NCBI GenBank assembly: GCA_002370555.1
Contig: AP014718.1
Span: 3,534,001 to 3,598,000, forward strand
Origin: Arthrobacter sp. Hiyo4
GTDB lineage: Bacteria > Actinomycetota > Actinomycetes > Actinomycetales > Micrococcaceae
DNA: 64,000 bases
Direction of reading: 5' to 3'
Position numbers and translations under genes: made by a program. Shown here in pieces: positions 27,633 to 38,369 of the stretch; within the stretch, counting starts at the first letter, position 1, and the number at the start of each line of letters is the position of its first letter. The notes below the pieces were generated by a model that saw nothing but the letters and a program-made list of their open reading frames with translations, was not told where the DNA came from and made no database searches.

Positions 27633-27764
27633 CGTCCCAAATTACTATGCGTTGTCCACAGCGCACACTTTTTCGTTGTTGCTGTCACCTAGTGGGGCTA
27701 ATGTTGCCTCAGTATGTCAGCCGCCGGATGGTCTCCCGGTTGGTACAACTGAACTGATCTGGGG

Positions 27765-29489
27765 TTGGTCTTGAATAAATTTGCGGCGCCCGCCGTTGTG
27801 GCGATGTTGTGCGCGCTCTCCCTCGTGTCCCCGGCAGCCGGCATGTATTCCGCCCCGCCGGGGAATGTGCCGTCCGTCCAGGCAGGTGCCTTTGGACCGC
27901 GCACGGTCACGTTGGGACCGTCGGGAACAGCGGACGACGGCGGCGCAGCCAACGCGGACACCGGCACCGGTTCCCCGCTTGCCCCGGCCGTGGAACCGGT
28001 GAGCACACCGGCGTCGCCCGCCGGAGAAGGCACGTCCGGGACCGCAGCGGCGCCGCCGACTGCGACGGTGGCTGCGCCCGAGACCACCTCGTCCGACCCA
28101 AGCGCGCCCGAGCCGCCCTCCCTGCCACCCCTCTGGGCCCCGACGCCGAACTTGCCCAGAACCAATCCGCGGTTCCCGCCACGCAGGCACTCGCCACGGA
28201 ATCCCTCACCGCCGAATCACTGGGCACCGAGGCTCTGGTGCCGGACAGCAACACGGCCGCCATCCTCACGGTTTTCACCAAAATCAACGAATACCGGGCG
28301 GCCAATAGCCTGGCACCGGTCAAGTACCACCCCACGGTGGCCGGGATGGCGCAGGAATGGTCCGACAGCATCGCGTCCCGGGATGTCATTGAGCACCGCG
28401 CCAGTTTCTGGACAGACCCCCGCGCCCTGAACCCGAACAATGGTGCCGGCGAGGTCATTGCCATCCGCACGGACCGTGACGCGGCGAAGCTGGTGGAGTG
28501 GTGGAAAGGGTCTCCCGGCCACAACGCCATGCTGCTCGACCCGCGCTTCAACGTCATGGGCGCCGGGATCTCCTACACGAACAATCTGTACACCATCTGG
28601 GGTGTGGTGAACTTCTTCGGCTACACCACCCTGCCCGCGGGCACCGTCACATCGCCCGGTGGCACCCCCACCGGCGGGATGCGTTCCCGCCCCGTCGCCA
28701 ACCGTGTGCGATCCCGCCGTCAAACACATGCCGCCCACCCTGAATCTGGCTAACGCGGCGATCAACAGTGCCGCCGATCTGGTGACCATCAACGCCTCAG
28801 GCCAGCTCATCAACCGTCCCTCCACCGGGAACAGGACCTTTGGTGCTGCCAAGGTCATCGGCTCCGGATTCGGAACGGCCAAGGAAGTTTTCACCACGGA
28901 CTGGGACCGCGACGGCGCCTATGACCTCCTGACCCAGTGGGCCAACGGCAACCTGACCCTGCACCGAGGCATCGCTACCGGCGGGTTCCAGGCGCCGGTC
29001 ACCCTCGGCAGTGGCGGTTGGGAAACCCTGACGCTGGCCGTCGGCGGCTGGTGCGCCAACAACCGGCTCCCCCAGGTGGTCGCACTGGATACTGCCGGCA
29101 ACCTCTATCTCTACCCAAACGTGGGCCTGGCCGACATGTCCTTACGCACACTCATGGCGTCCGGCGTGGCGGCCAGGAAGCTGAGCATGGTGGATTATGA
29201 CGCCGACGGTTTCCAGGATCTCCTGGCCATAAGGTCCGACGGCGGTGTGCAGCTTTACCGCGGAGCCGGCACTCCGGCGCCGCGAGTCGAGGCCCGGCTC
29301 ACCGTCGACACTGGCTGGACTGATGTCACCGGGATCCGACCGCTGCGCGACGTGACAGCCCTGAACTCCACGGGCGTGGCGCTGCGCCGGGCCAACGACG
29401 TGGTGCAGTACTGGGACCTGAGCGCCGGAAGGCTGGCTTCGCCGTCGAACATCACCGGAAGCTGGGCAGGCCAGCGGCTGGCGCAGTAG
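27765..29489 (+). CDS. Secreted CAP-domain protein with VCBS/FG-GAP repeats (frame breaks)
   Basis: About 575 residues. TTG start (27765 or 27771, the latter with GGGG at proper distance) and signal peptide KFAAPAVVAMLCALSLVSPA. A low-complexity Ala/Pro/Thr linker follows. Then comes a CAP/SCP domain (FTKINEYRAANSLAPVKYHP, GMAQEWSDSIASRDVIEH, WKGSPGHNAMLLDPRFNVMG) and a C-terminal region with two Ca2+-binding VCBS-like motifs, DWDRDGAYDLL and DYDADGFQDLL. Breaks lie near 28130 and 28690. The protein is probably exported to the cell surface or medium. CAP domains bind lipids or act as proteases in some proteins; function here is unknown. Confidence 0.75.
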
Positions 29490-29492
29490 CCC

Positions 29493-29936
29493 TCAGGCCG
29501 CCGTCCGCACTTCCAGGACATCCTTGAGCCGTGCGAGCTGGGACACTTCGGCCCTGATGGCGCGCTGGATGCCGGTGTTCATCAGGCCCAGGAGGCCCTT
29601 GGGCTGGTATTCGAGGGCGAACCTGACCCGGGTGCCGGCCGATTCGGTGCTGAGGTAGTACCCGCCGGTGGGCTGCGAGGGTCCGGAGATCACACGGAAC
29701 TGGATCTCGGCGCCCGGCCTGGCCTGCGTTATTTCAAAGTCGGCGGGGACTGTCCGTCCTGACCGTCCGGCAGTCGTCTGCCGGTACACGGCGCCCTTTG
29801 TTCCGGCGGCACCGGACATCAAGCCGATGCTGCGGATGCCCTTACGCCATAGGGGAAGGTTCATTCCGTCCATCAGGAACGCGTACACGGTCATTGCGTC
29901 GCAGCGGATAAGCACCTCGTGCTCTGCAAATACCAT
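29493..29936 (-). CDS. SRPBCC-family protein
   Basis: A 147-residue helix-grip protein of the polyketide cyclase/dehydrase-like SRPBCC superfamily. The pattern AEHEVLIRCDAMTVYAFLMD, then EITQARPGAEIQFRVIS, then GGYYLSTESAGTRVRFALEY fits the beta-strand layout, and the final helix is NTGIQRAIRAEVSQLARLK. These proteins bind hydrophobic ligands in a central cavity; no substrate can be assigned. It is convergent with the CAP gene, with only three bases between them. Confidence 0.75.
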   Translation of the reverse strand: MVFAEHEVLIRCDAMTVYAFLMDGMNLPLWRKGIRSIGLMSGAAGTKGAVYRQTTAGRSGRTVPADFEITQARPGAEIQFRVISGPSQPTGGYYLSTESAGTRVRFALEYQPKGLLGLMNTGIQRAIRAEVSQLARLKDVLEVRTAA

Positions 29937-30187
29937 GGGAGTCCTTAGTTAGCGGCTGGTCAGGTGGTAGCCCGCCCCACCCCATGACACCGCAGCTAAC
30001 GGGTTCAGAGTAGCCACTCGGCCCGCCCCGGACCTAGCCACCGACGGCGCCGTTATTGAAGAGTTACTGGATGACGCGGCCGGTAGCGGCCATCCCGGCG
30101 GACACGGGTCCAGTGCGTGGTCACGGTTGCTGGCGCGTGATCGCATCTGCGCTAAGCTAAGTTCTGCCCCGCTCAAAACGGGGCGAT

Positions 30188-30261
30188 GCGGCTGTAGCTC
30201 AATGGTAGAGCGCTAGCTTCCCAAGCTTGATACGCGGGTCCGATTCCCGTCAGCCGCTCCA
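30188..30261 (+). tRNA. tRNA-Gly (anticodon CCC)
   Basis: A full cloverleaf can be drawn: acceptor GCGGCTG pairing with CAGCCGC, D arm GCTC-GAGC, anticodon loop TTCCCAA with CCC at positions 34-36, and T arm CGGGTCCGATTCCCG. The CCA end is encoded at 30259-30261. The anticodon stem has one U-U mismatch. A short T-run follows and could terminate it. Confidence 0.93.
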
Positions 30262-30410
30262 ATTTTTCCCACCACCGTTTTTCGCACCACAGCAGCTGGC
30301 GCGGCGGCGCGGCGACTCCCACATGGTGCGGCCATCACCCGTGGGCCGTTAGGCCCAGCCGTGTATCGTCAGAAGTCAGGAACCTCTTCGGTTCCGCTAC
30401 AGGAGCAATC

Positions 30411-30547
30411 ATGGCTGACAAGTCCCCGCGTCAAGCAGCATCCAAAAAAGCCGGCAAGTCGATCAAGGAAAAGCGCGCCGACAAGCGGGCCGCCGGAGCG
30501 CCCGCCACGTCCCTGGACATCACGTCCAAGGCCGCAAAAAGAAGTGA
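30411..30547 (+). CDS. Small lysine-rich protein (about 45 residues), one frame break
   Basis: A 45-residue basic protein starting MADKSPRQAASKKAGKSIKE and continuing RADKRAAGAPATSLDI. AGGAG lies five bases before the ATG. Adding one A in the run near 30537 gives an AAKKK end and a TGA at 30545-30547, which overlaps the GTG start of the next gene by four bases. Similar tiny basic proteins precede this synthase gene in some actinobacteria to my recollection; the function is unknown. Confidence 0.6.
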
Positions 30548-31698
30548 GTGGCCAACAGAGCCACTTGACCCTCGGCGTCCTCGCATCCACCCGGAAACCG
30601 GACGAACGCCGCCTCCCCATCCACCCCCTGCATTTCGAGCGGATCGCTCCGGAACTGCGCCAGCGCATCACCCTGGAGCACGGCTACGGTGAGCGCTTCG
30701 GCGTCTCGGATGACCAGCTCTCAACCCTCGTGGGCAAAATGGCCACCAAGGAAGCGCTGCTGGCGGAGGCCGACGTCGTACTCCTGCCCAAGCCGCAGCC
30801 GGAGGACCTCGCGGAACTGCGCGACGGCCAGATCCTCTGGGGCTGGCCGCACTGTGTCCAGGACCGCGCCATCACCCAGCTGGCCATCGACAAGAAGCTC
30901 ACGCTCATCGCCTTCGAAGCGATGAACCACTGGGCGAGCGACGGCGGATTCGGGCTGCACGTGTTCCACAAAAACAACGAGCTGGCCGGCTACTGCTCGG
31001 TGCTTCATGCGCTCTCGCTCACCGGCTCCACGGGCGACTACGGCCGCCGGCTCAGTGCCGTGGTGATCGGCTTCGGCGCGACCGCCCGCGGCGCCGTGAC
31101 CGCGCTGAACGCGCACGGCATCCACGACGTTCAGGTACTGACCAACCGCGGAGTTGCGGCGGTTGGTGCCCCGATCCACTCGGTCAACATCGTCCAGTTT
31201 GACCACGACGACAAGGCCCCCTTCCTGAGCCAGGTCATCACCGAGCGGGGCCGGGTTCCGCTGGCGCCGTTCCTGGCCGAGAGCGACATCGTGGTCAACT
31301 GCACCCTGCAGGATCCGAACAATCCGCTGACGTATTTGCGTACTGAGGACCTCGCGGCGTTCAGCCCGGGCAGCCTGATCGTGGACGTTTCGTGCGACGA
31401 GGGAATGGGCTTTAGCTGGGCGCAGTCCACCACGTTCGCAGAACCGATGTTTACGATCGGCGACCACATCAACTATTACGCGGTGGACCACAGCCCGTCC
31501 TACCTCTGGAATTCCTCCAGCTGGGAGATCAGCCAGGCCCTGCTGCCGTTCCTTGAGACGGTCATCGGCGGCGCCGCGGAGTGGGACGGGAACGAAACCA
31601 TTTCCCGCGCCATCGAAATCCGCGAAGGCGTGGTCCTCAACAAGGACGTGCTGGAGTTCCAGCGGCGCGGGGCCGAGTACCCGCACCTGCCGGCTTAG
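30544..31698 (+). CDS. N5-(carboxyethyl)ornithine synthase
   Basis: A 384-residue NAD(P)-dependent enzyme of the alanine dehydrogenase-like superfamily. TLGVLASTRKPDERRLPIHP resembles the N-terminal substrate site. SAVVIGFGATARGAVTALNA is a Rossmann motif with the G-G-A-x3-G pattern. EPMFTIGDHINYYAVDHSP and SWEISQALLPFLE follow the pattern of carboxyethylornithine synthases, which reductively join pyruvate to the side-chain amine of ornithine (opine-like). GTG start at 30544 within GTGA, coupled to the small basic protein. The frame is intact from this start. Lysine dehydrogenase-like activities are alternatives. Confidence 0.8.
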   Translation: MSGQQSHLTLGVLASTRKPDERRLPIHPLHFERIAPELRQRITLEHGYGERFGVSDDQLSTLVGKMATKEALLAEADVVLLPKPQPEDLAELRDGQILWGWPHCVQDRAITQLAIDKKLTLIAFEAMNHWASDGGFGLHVFHKNNELAGYCSVLHALSLTGSTGDYGRRLSAVVIGFGATARGAVTALNAHGIHDVQVLTNRGVAAVGAPIHSVNIVQFDHDDKAPFLSQVITERGRVPLAPFLAESDIVVNCTLQDPNNPLTYLRTEDLAAFSPGSLIVDVSCDEGMGFSWAQSTTFAEPMFTIGDHINYYAVDHSPSYLWNSSSWEISQALLPFLETVIGGAAEWDGNETISRAIEIREGVVLNKDVLEFQRRGAEYPHLPA

Positions 31699-31737
31699 GC
31701 TCTGCCGCTTTGGGCCGCGGCGCCTACTCCGCGGCCC

Positions 31738-33126
31738 TTACGCCGCGGCCACCCGGCGGACGATCCGCAGCGGGTGGCGGCGGTCCTTGAGGTCCACCCG
31801 GAGCGCCAGCGCGCCTTTTCGGGCCAGGACGACGGCGACGGTCACCGCGGCGAGCGCCGGCACCCCGCCGGACACCATGAGTGCCACGTGCGGGTCCACA
31901 TGCTCGGCGATCCACCCGAGCATGGGCCCGCCGATGGCCTGGCCGCCGATCAGCACCATGATGTACAGGCTCATGACCCGGCCCCGGATGCCCATGTTGG
32001 AGCTGATCTGGACCAGCTGGTTGGAGCCGGTGAGGAACATCAGGCACCAGAATCCGGACAGGACCATCACCACGCTGAACCACAGCAAGGACGGCGCCAG
32101 CGCGGCCAGGAACAGCATCAGGCCGTACATTCCGGCGCAGAACACCACGGACCGGAGCCGCAGCTGGCGGCGCCGCGTGGACGCGACAGCACCGGCCAAC
32201 GCCCCCAGTGCCACCAGGGCGTTCAGCAGGCCATAGCCGCCGGCACCGACGTCGAACACGTGGTCCGCGAACGCCGCGAGCAGCACGGGCAGGCTCATGG
32301 CGAAGACGGAGATGAAGCCGGCCATCAGCCACGGCCAGTAAATGGTGGGCTTGCTGAGCGCATACTGCAGTCCCTCCCGCAGCATGCCCTTCTTCTTGGC
32401 CGCGGGGGTGCTGACGAACAGCCGGTCCTTGCGCAGGAGCAGCAGCATGGCCACCGTGGAGCAGCAGGCCAGCGCATTCGCGGCGAAGGCCCAACCGGCG
32501 CCGACGGCGGTGAGCAGCAGTCCCGCCAGTGCCGGACCGATCAGGCCTCCCAGCTGGAACGTGGTGGAGTTGACGCTGATGGCGTTCCGGAGGTATTTGG
32601 GGCCCACCAGCTCGTTGACGAACACCTGCCGCGCGGGCTGGTCCAGCACGGTGACCAGGCCCAGCAGCAGCGCGATGACGTACACGTGCCATACTTCGAT
32701 GCCACCGGCCAGGGCAAGCGCCGCGAGCGCCGCGGCGAGGACCGCGGCCAGGCTCTGGCAAAGGATGAGGATCCGGAGCTTGGCAAACCGGTCCGCCATC
32801 ATGCCGCCCCATGGCCCCAAGAGCAGCGACGGCACGAACTGCAGCGCCACAGTGATGCCCACGGCGGTGACCGAGCCGGACAGTTCCAGCACCAGCCAGT
32901 CCTGGGCGATCCGCTGCATCCAGAGGGCGATCACGGCGACAAAGTGCCCGATCGCGAAGATCCGAAAATTGGGGACTTTTAGGGAGATAAACGTGTGCCG
33001 CCAGGGAAGGTGTTCACTGACGACGGCGATGGGTTGGGTCTGGGTGGAGGCGGCGGTAGCGGACGCGGAGGCGGAGTCGATGACGGGCTGGCTGACGGTT
33101 GCCGACGTTGGCGGTGGGGGTGCCAC
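31738..33126 (-). CDS. Major facilitator superfamily transporter (EntS/MFS_3 type)
   Basis: A 462-residue permease with 11-12 helices. FRIFAIGHFVAVIALWMQRI, the GGMMADRFAKLRILILCQSL loop-2 motif and DQPARQVFVNELVGPKYLRN are typical of the MFS_3/EntS drug- and siderophore-exporter group. There is a Ser/Ala/Thr-rich 35-residue N-terminal extension. It is divergent from a LysR regulator at 33287, which may control it. The substrate is unknown. The frame is intact. Confidence 0.83.
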   Translation of the reverse strand: MAPPPPTSATVSQPVIDSASASATAASTQTQPIAVVSEHLPWRHTFISLKVPNFRIFAIGHFVAVIALWMQRIAQDWLVLELSGSVTAVGITVALQFVPSLLLGPWGGMMADRFAKLRILILCQSLAAVLAAALAALALAGGIEVWHVYVIALLLGLVTVLDQPARQVFVNELVGPKYLRNAISVNSTTFQLGGLIGPALAGLLLTAVGAGWAFAANALACCSTVAMLLLLRKDRLFVSTPAAKKKGMLREGLQYALSKPTIYWPWLMAGFISVFAMSLPVLLAAFADHVFDVGAGGYGLLNALVALGALAGAVASTRRRQLRLRSVVFCAGMYGLMLFLAALAPSLLWFSVVMVLSGFWCLMFLTGSNQLVQISSNMGIRGRVMSLYIMVLIGGQAIGGPMLGWIAEHVDPHVALMVSGGVPALAAVTVAVVLARKGALALRVDLKDRRHPLRIVRRVAAA

Positions 33127-33286
33127 AGGGATGTCCTCAGGGAAGCGGGCGGACTGGGATGCTTCCCACGCTAGGCTGGTTCCAGGTGATTATGTAGCCG
33201 TATCACATCTATAACTACCATTGTAAAACGTAATAACGCCCACGCTGACGTGGGTGGACAGCCAGCCCGGGCCAAAGGAGTCCACT

Positions 33287-34140
33287 GTGTACGAACCCAC
33301 CCAGCTCCGTTCCTTCCTGGCCGTGGCCGAGACGCTCAGCTTCACCAAGGCTGCAGAGCGCCTGGGCCTGGCCCAGCCCACCGTCAGCCAGCATGTCCGC
33401 AAGCTGGAGACGGCGGCGAAGCGCATCCTCATCAGCAGGGACACCCGCGATGTCCGGCTCACGGACAACGGTGACGCCATGGCCGGCTTCGCCCGCACCA
33501 TCCTTTCGGCCCACGATGCCGCCACCCGATACTTCTCCGGCTCGGCCATGCGGGGCCGGCTGCGGTTCGGCACAGCGGACGACCTCGCCATCACCGGCCT
33601 CCCCGGATCCTTCGCGAGTTCCGCCAGGTCTATCCGCAGATCAACCTTGAGCTCACCGTTGGCCAGAGCGACCAGCTGTACAAGAAACTCAATGCCGGCC
33701 AGCTGGACCTGGTGTTTGTGAAGTGGCTGGCGGGCGTCAAGGACGGCACCGTGGTCCAGCACGACACGTTTTCCTGGGTGGGGCTGGAGCAGACGTCCCT
33801 GGAGCCCGGGCTTCCCGTACCGCTGATCTCCTACCCCTCCCCCAGCCTCAGCCGGAAGCTGGCCATCGATGCACTGGAATCAAGCGGCCGGACATGGCGG
33901 ATCACGTGCACTACCCGGCAGATCAGTGGCGTCCTTGCGGCCCTGCGGGCAGGTATCGGCATTGCCGTGATGCCGACGTCGCTGGTTCCCGAAGACCTCA
34001 AGATCATCACCCGCCGGTTCGACCTGCCTCCAGTAGGCGATGTGGATTTCACCCTGATCCGTAACCCGCTGGCCAACGCCGAAGTGATCGATGCGCTGAC
34101 CCAGACCATCGTCGGGCGGACGCTCAAGAAGTCGGTTTGA
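33287..34140 (+). CDS. LysR-family transcriptional regulator (one frame break)
   Basis: About 284 residues after adding one C near 33600 (GGCCTCCCC). The helix-turn-helix is TKAAERLGLAQPTVSQHVRK. The effector domain continues ILREFRQVYPQINLELTVGQ and RAGIGIAVMPTSLVPEDLK. GTG start at 33287 with AAAGGAG six bases upstream. It is divergent from the MFS exporter, with which it shares a 160-base AT-rich gap, so it is a candidate regulator of that exporter. The effector is unknown. Confidence 0.82.
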
Positions 34141-34178
34141 CCGAATTTGCCGCAGGAATCAGGGCTGGAAACGAACCA

Positions 34179-34207
34179 TTGAAGTAAAAGCCCGCCTCGC
34201 CTATGCT
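34179..34207 (+). promoter_or_regulatory. Sigma70-type promoter
   Basis: TTGAAG (34179-34184) and TATGCT (34202-34207) are separated by 17 bases, close to the housekeeping consensus. It would give a leader of about 80-90 bases before the zinc-ribbon gene at 34297. Confidence 0.55.
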
Positions 34208-34296
34208 GGATTACCCATGGGTCAAGCAGTGGCCGGTTCAACACTACGAGTGCGCCATGCAGCCCATGATGCGGCCGCACTCGGGATAGGCAGCCA

Positions 34297-34611
34297 ATGA
34301 CGACAGCCGAGAACACCCATTTACACACGGCATATACCCAGCGACATGGCACTGTACGGCCGCTGGTCACGCATCACTCCAGCCACAACGCCGGTATTTC
34401 GCGGGCCGCCGAGTACATCGGCAAGCCCACGTGCGACAAATGTGGCACGGATGAATTCATCTATCTCGAGTCCTACATTCCACCGGTTTACCGGCGTGAC
34501 GGGGCGGTCAGGACACTGGGCGAAGTCGCCTACACCTGCACCCGTTGCGAAGATTTCTCCGCCCACAATGTTCCGGCATCGTGGACTCCCCCAGGCTGGT
34601 ATCTGGGCTGA
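34297..34611 (+). CDS. Small zinc-ribbon protein of unknown function
   Basis: A 104-residue protein with two CxxC knuckles, CDKCGTDEF and CTRCEDF, about 40 residues apart. This pattern suggests a zinc ribbon. The N-terminal 40 residues are histidine- and threonine-rich (HTAYTQRHGTVRPLVTHHSS). I do not recognise a named family. It has its own predicted promoter and is followed by a strong terminator at 34670-34709, so it is probably transcribed alone. Confidence 0.65.
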   Translation: MTTAENTHLHTAYTQRHGTVRPLVTHHSSHNAGISRAAEYIGKPTCDKCGTDEFIYLESYIPPVYRRDGAVRTLGEVAYTCTRCEDFSAHNVPASWTPPGWYLG

Positions 34612-34669
34612 TTACCTACGGTCTCCAGGCTCGCATCGCGCAGCCCCCTGACTACTCAATTCAACAGCG

Positions 34670-34709
34670 AAGGCCCGGCACCCGCCCGAAGGCGGCCACC
34701 GGGCCTTTT
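34670..34709. terminator. Rho-independent terminator, bidirectional
   Basis: AAGGCCCGG (34670-34678) pairs with CCGGGCCTT (34699-34707), followed by a short T-run. The mirrored A-run on the other side allows termination of putA from the opposite strand. The hairpin lies between the convergent zinc-ribbon and putA genes. Confidence 0.85.
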
Positions 34710-34734
34710 GTGTTTGCTGGAGGTTTCGGCCCGC

Positions 34735-37700
34735 CTAGATCAGCTCATCGGAGAGGTGGTTCGGGGTGCCGAAGCGGTGGGCCGTGATGCTGATGGCCTG
34801 CTCGTGCAGGAAAGGCAGCAGCTCTACCCGTCCGGCCTCCGTGACCGCATGGGCGTAGATCGCCAGGTCCGGGCGCCCGTCCGTGGCCAGGGCGAGGGCG
34901 GTGGCGTCGCCGCCGATCAGGCGGATTCGCGCGCCGGACAGTTTGCCCGCCGCGGCGAGGCGTGCCGCCGAAGCCAGCCAGCCGGCGTCGGACTCCACCG
35001 TGACCGAGATGTCCAGCCCGGTGAGCACGGCGCGCAGCTGGGCGGGAAGTTCGACGGCGGTGGAAACCGTCAGCGCCGAGCCGGCCAGGACACCGGCCGC
35101 CACAGTCCGCGCCAGGTGGGCCAGCGGGGCACCTTCGGAGAGCCGCACGGTGACCGGCAGCGCACGGTAGCGGAAGATGTTCCGTTCCGCGCTCAGGCCT
35201 GACACGTCCTTGGCGGTGCCGAACTCGTGGGCCCAAGCCAGGGCATCAGACCCGAGGGAACGCTGCAGCGAATCAATCTCGGTGGGCTCCAGTTCTCCCG
35301 CCACGGCGTTCTGGATGCGGCCGACGCCTGCGTTCGTGACGGCCCGCGTAGCTGAGGCGTCCGCGCTGACCCAGTCGCCGAGGCCGGCGAGGTAGTTGGG
35401 TCCGCCGGCTTTGGTGCCGGCGCCGACGGCGGACTTCTTCCAGCCGCCGAAGGGCTGGCGCTGCACGATGGCGCCGGTGATGCCGCGGTTCACGTAGAGA
35501 TTGCCGGCCTGGATGGAGTCCAGCCAGATGCCGAGCTCGTCCGGGTTCAGGGAGTGCAGGCCGGCGGTGAGGCCGTAATCGACCTGGTTCTGGATGGCGA
35601 TGGCCTCTTCCAGCGTCTCAGCGGTCATGACGCCGAGGACCGGTCCGAAGAATTCGGTGAGGTGGAAGTATGATCCGCGGCGGACGCCGTAGCGCACGCC
35701 GGGGCTCCAGAGGCGGCCGGTTTCGTCGAGCTTCTTCGGTTCCACGGCCCAGGTTTCGCCTTCGCCCAGGGTGGTGAGGGCGTTCAGGAGCTTGCCGTTG
35801 GCAGGCTCGATGATGGGGCCCATCTGGCTGGTGGGGTCCTGCGGGTAACCCACCTTCAGTGAGGTGACGGCGTCGACGAGCTGGTTGTGGAAGCGCTTGG
35901 ACTTGGCAACAGAGCCCACCAGGATCACCAGTGATGCTGCCGAGCACTTCTGGCCGGCATGGCCGAACGCGGAGTACGCCACGTCCTTGGCGGCCAGGTC
36001 CAGATCCGCACTCGGCGTGACGATGATGGCGTTTTTGCCGCTGGTTTCGGCCAGCAGCGGCAGGTCCTTGCGGAAGGAGCGGAACAGCTCGGCGGTCTCG
36101 TAGCCGCCGGTCAGGATCACGCGGTCCACGGCGGGGTGGGAGATCAGCTGCTGGCCGAGTTCACGCTCTCCGAGCTGGACCATGGTCAGCACGTCGCGCG
36201 GGACGCCGGCTTCCCAGAGTGCTTCGATCATCACGGCACCGCTGCGGCGGGCCTGCTTCGCGGGTTTGATCACGACGGCGGAGCCGGCGGCGAGTGCCGC
36301 GAGGGTGGACCCTGCCGGGATGGCCACCGGGAAGTTCCACGGCGGGGTCACCACGGTGAGTTTGGCCGGGACGAACGTGGCGCCGTCGACTTTTTCCAGC
36401 TTGCGGGCGGCCTCGGCGTAGTAGTGGGCGAAGTCCACGGCTTCGCTGACCTCGGGATCGCCCTGGTCGATGGTTTTGCCGGTTTCGCTGGCCATGACCT
36501 CCAGGAGGTCGGCGCGGCGGGCCTCGAGGACGTCGCCGGCGCGGTGCAGGATCTCGGCGCGCTCGTCGCCGGTCAGGGCACCCCAGGCCTTGCCCTTCTC
36601 GACGGCGGTGGCGATGACGGTGTTGAGGGTGTCGGCGTCACTGATGGTGGCGGCGGCGACCGCGGCGTTGCCCAGCGTGGAGGACGGGATACGGTCCAGG
36701 ATGGCGCGGCCCCAGGTGCGGTTGGCGGGCAGCGACGGGTCGGTGTCCGGGGTGTTCGCGAAGGAGTCATGCGGCAGGGGCTGCGGCGGGAGGCTACGGT
36801 CCTGCTGCCGGTTGGCCGGGGGACCTCGTCGTCGAGCGTGTCCAGGGAGGCGAGGAAGCGCCGCTGCTCGCGCTCGAACAGCACTTCGTTTTCACTGAGT
36901 TCAAACACGGCGGACATGAAGTTGTCCTGGCTGGCGCCCTCTTCGAGGCGGCGGATCAGGTAGGCAATGGCGACGTCGAACTCGGCCGGGTGCACCACCG
37001 GGGTGTACAGCAGCAGCGAGCCGACGTCCTTCTTGACCGCTTCAGCCTGGCCCTGCGCCATGCCCAGCAGCATCTCGAATTCGATGCTCTGTTGTGCGGT
37101 ATCCGCGATGCCGCGCTGCTTCGCAAGCAGCCAGGCGAAGGCGATGTCGAAGAGGTTGTGGCCGGCCACGCCGATCCGGACGTTGTTGATCCGGTCCGGG
37201 TGCAGCGAGTAGTTGATGACGCGCTTGTAGTTGGTGTCCGAATCCTGTTTGGTGTGCCAGGTGGCCAGCGGCCAGTCGTGCAGCGAGGATTCCACGTGTT
37301 CCATGGGCAGGTTGGCGCCCTTGACCACGCGGACCTTGATCGCGGCTCCGCCGTTGGCGCGGCGTTCGGCGGCCCAGTCCTGCAGGCGGATCATGGCGGA
37401 AAGGGCGTCGGGCAGGTAGGCCTGCAGCACGATGCCGGCTTCCAGGTTCTTGAACTCGGGCTTGTCCAGGATCCTGGTGAAGACCGCAATGGTCATGTCC
37501 AGGTCCTTGTATTCCTCCATGTCCAGGTTGATGAACTTGGCCTTGGGGAAGGAGGCGGCTTTGGCGAACAGCGGCGTGAGCTTCTCGACGACGTGCTCGA
37601 CAGCCTCGTCGAACGCCCAGGCGGAATGCGGGGCCACGGTGGAGGAAACCTTGATGGAGACGTAGTCCACGTCCGGGCGGGCCAGGAGTGTGTGGGTTCC

Positions 37701-38213
37701 CGCGAGCCGGCGGGAAGCCTCGTGCTCGCCCAGGACGGCCTCGCCGAGGAGGTTCACGTTGAGCTTGATGCCGTCCTTGCGGATCTTGGCGATGGCCGGG
37801 CCAAGCTTGGCGTCGGTGGCGTCGACGATCAGGTGGCCCACCATTTCGCGGAGCACGCGGCGGGCGATCGGGATGACCACCTGCGGCAGGACCGGTGCCA
37901 TGGTGCCGCCGAGGCGGACGGCGCTGCGCATGTACCAGGGCAGGAACGCCGGGACCTTGGGCGCGAGGGCGGCGAGGTTGCGGGCGGCAACGGTCAGGTC
38001 TTCGGGACGGACCACGCCGTCCACGAAGCCAACGGTGAAGTCCAGGCCGTTCGGGTCCTTCAGCACACCGGCGAGCTGCTCGGCCGAGGCGTCAACGGGA
38101 ACTTTCGAAGCCTCGGTCAGCCAGCGGCGCACCAGGGTGATGGTGTCCGCCGCGAGGGCACGGGCCTGCGGGACGTCTGTCTGTCCGGCGGCTTCCGTTG
38201 CAGTGTGAGTCAT
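34735..38213 (-). CDS. putA: Bifunctional proline dehydrogenase / L-glutamate gamma-semialdehyde dehydrogenase (one frame break)
   Basis: About 1159 residues. Residues 100-430 are the FAD-dependent proline dehydrogenase barrel (VSIKVSSTVAPHSAWAFDEA, FINLDMEEYKDLDMTIAVF, VRVVKGANLPMEHVE and the HPDRINNVRIGVAGHNLFD region). Residues about 520-1000 are the aldehyde dehydrogenase: VVTPPWNFPVAIPAGSTLAA, LLAETSGKNAIIV with the general-base region and GHAGQKCSAASLVI with the catalytic cysteine. The rest is a C-terminal extension. Together they oxidise proline to glutamate at the membrane surface. One missing base near 36825 splits the frame. No N-terminal DNA-binding domain is present, so a separate regulator is expected; the LysR at 40192 is the candidate. 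Confidence 0.93.
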
Positions 38214-38253
38214 GGTTTGCTCGTTCTTTCCTTGGTGTGGAAGGGGTCTTATC

Positions 38254-38315
38254 CATCAGTATGAGCTTGCAATCACATAAGATAAAGCGATGTTTTCTAA
38301 GCAATACAGGTTAGA
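38254..38315 (-). promoter_or_regulatory. putA upstream regulatory motif shared with the permease gene
   Basis: The sequence before putA contains ATCAGTATG, GCTTGCA, ATAAAG and TTCTAA in the same order and nearly the same spacing as the region before the permease gene at 40110-40175. This suggests binding of the same regulator, most simply the LysR protein encoded at 40192. Confidence 0.55.
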
Positions 38316-38369
38316 AAAACCAACGCTTTATTTTGCCGTCCGAACGGTCAGGAAATCCCCACATTCTGG

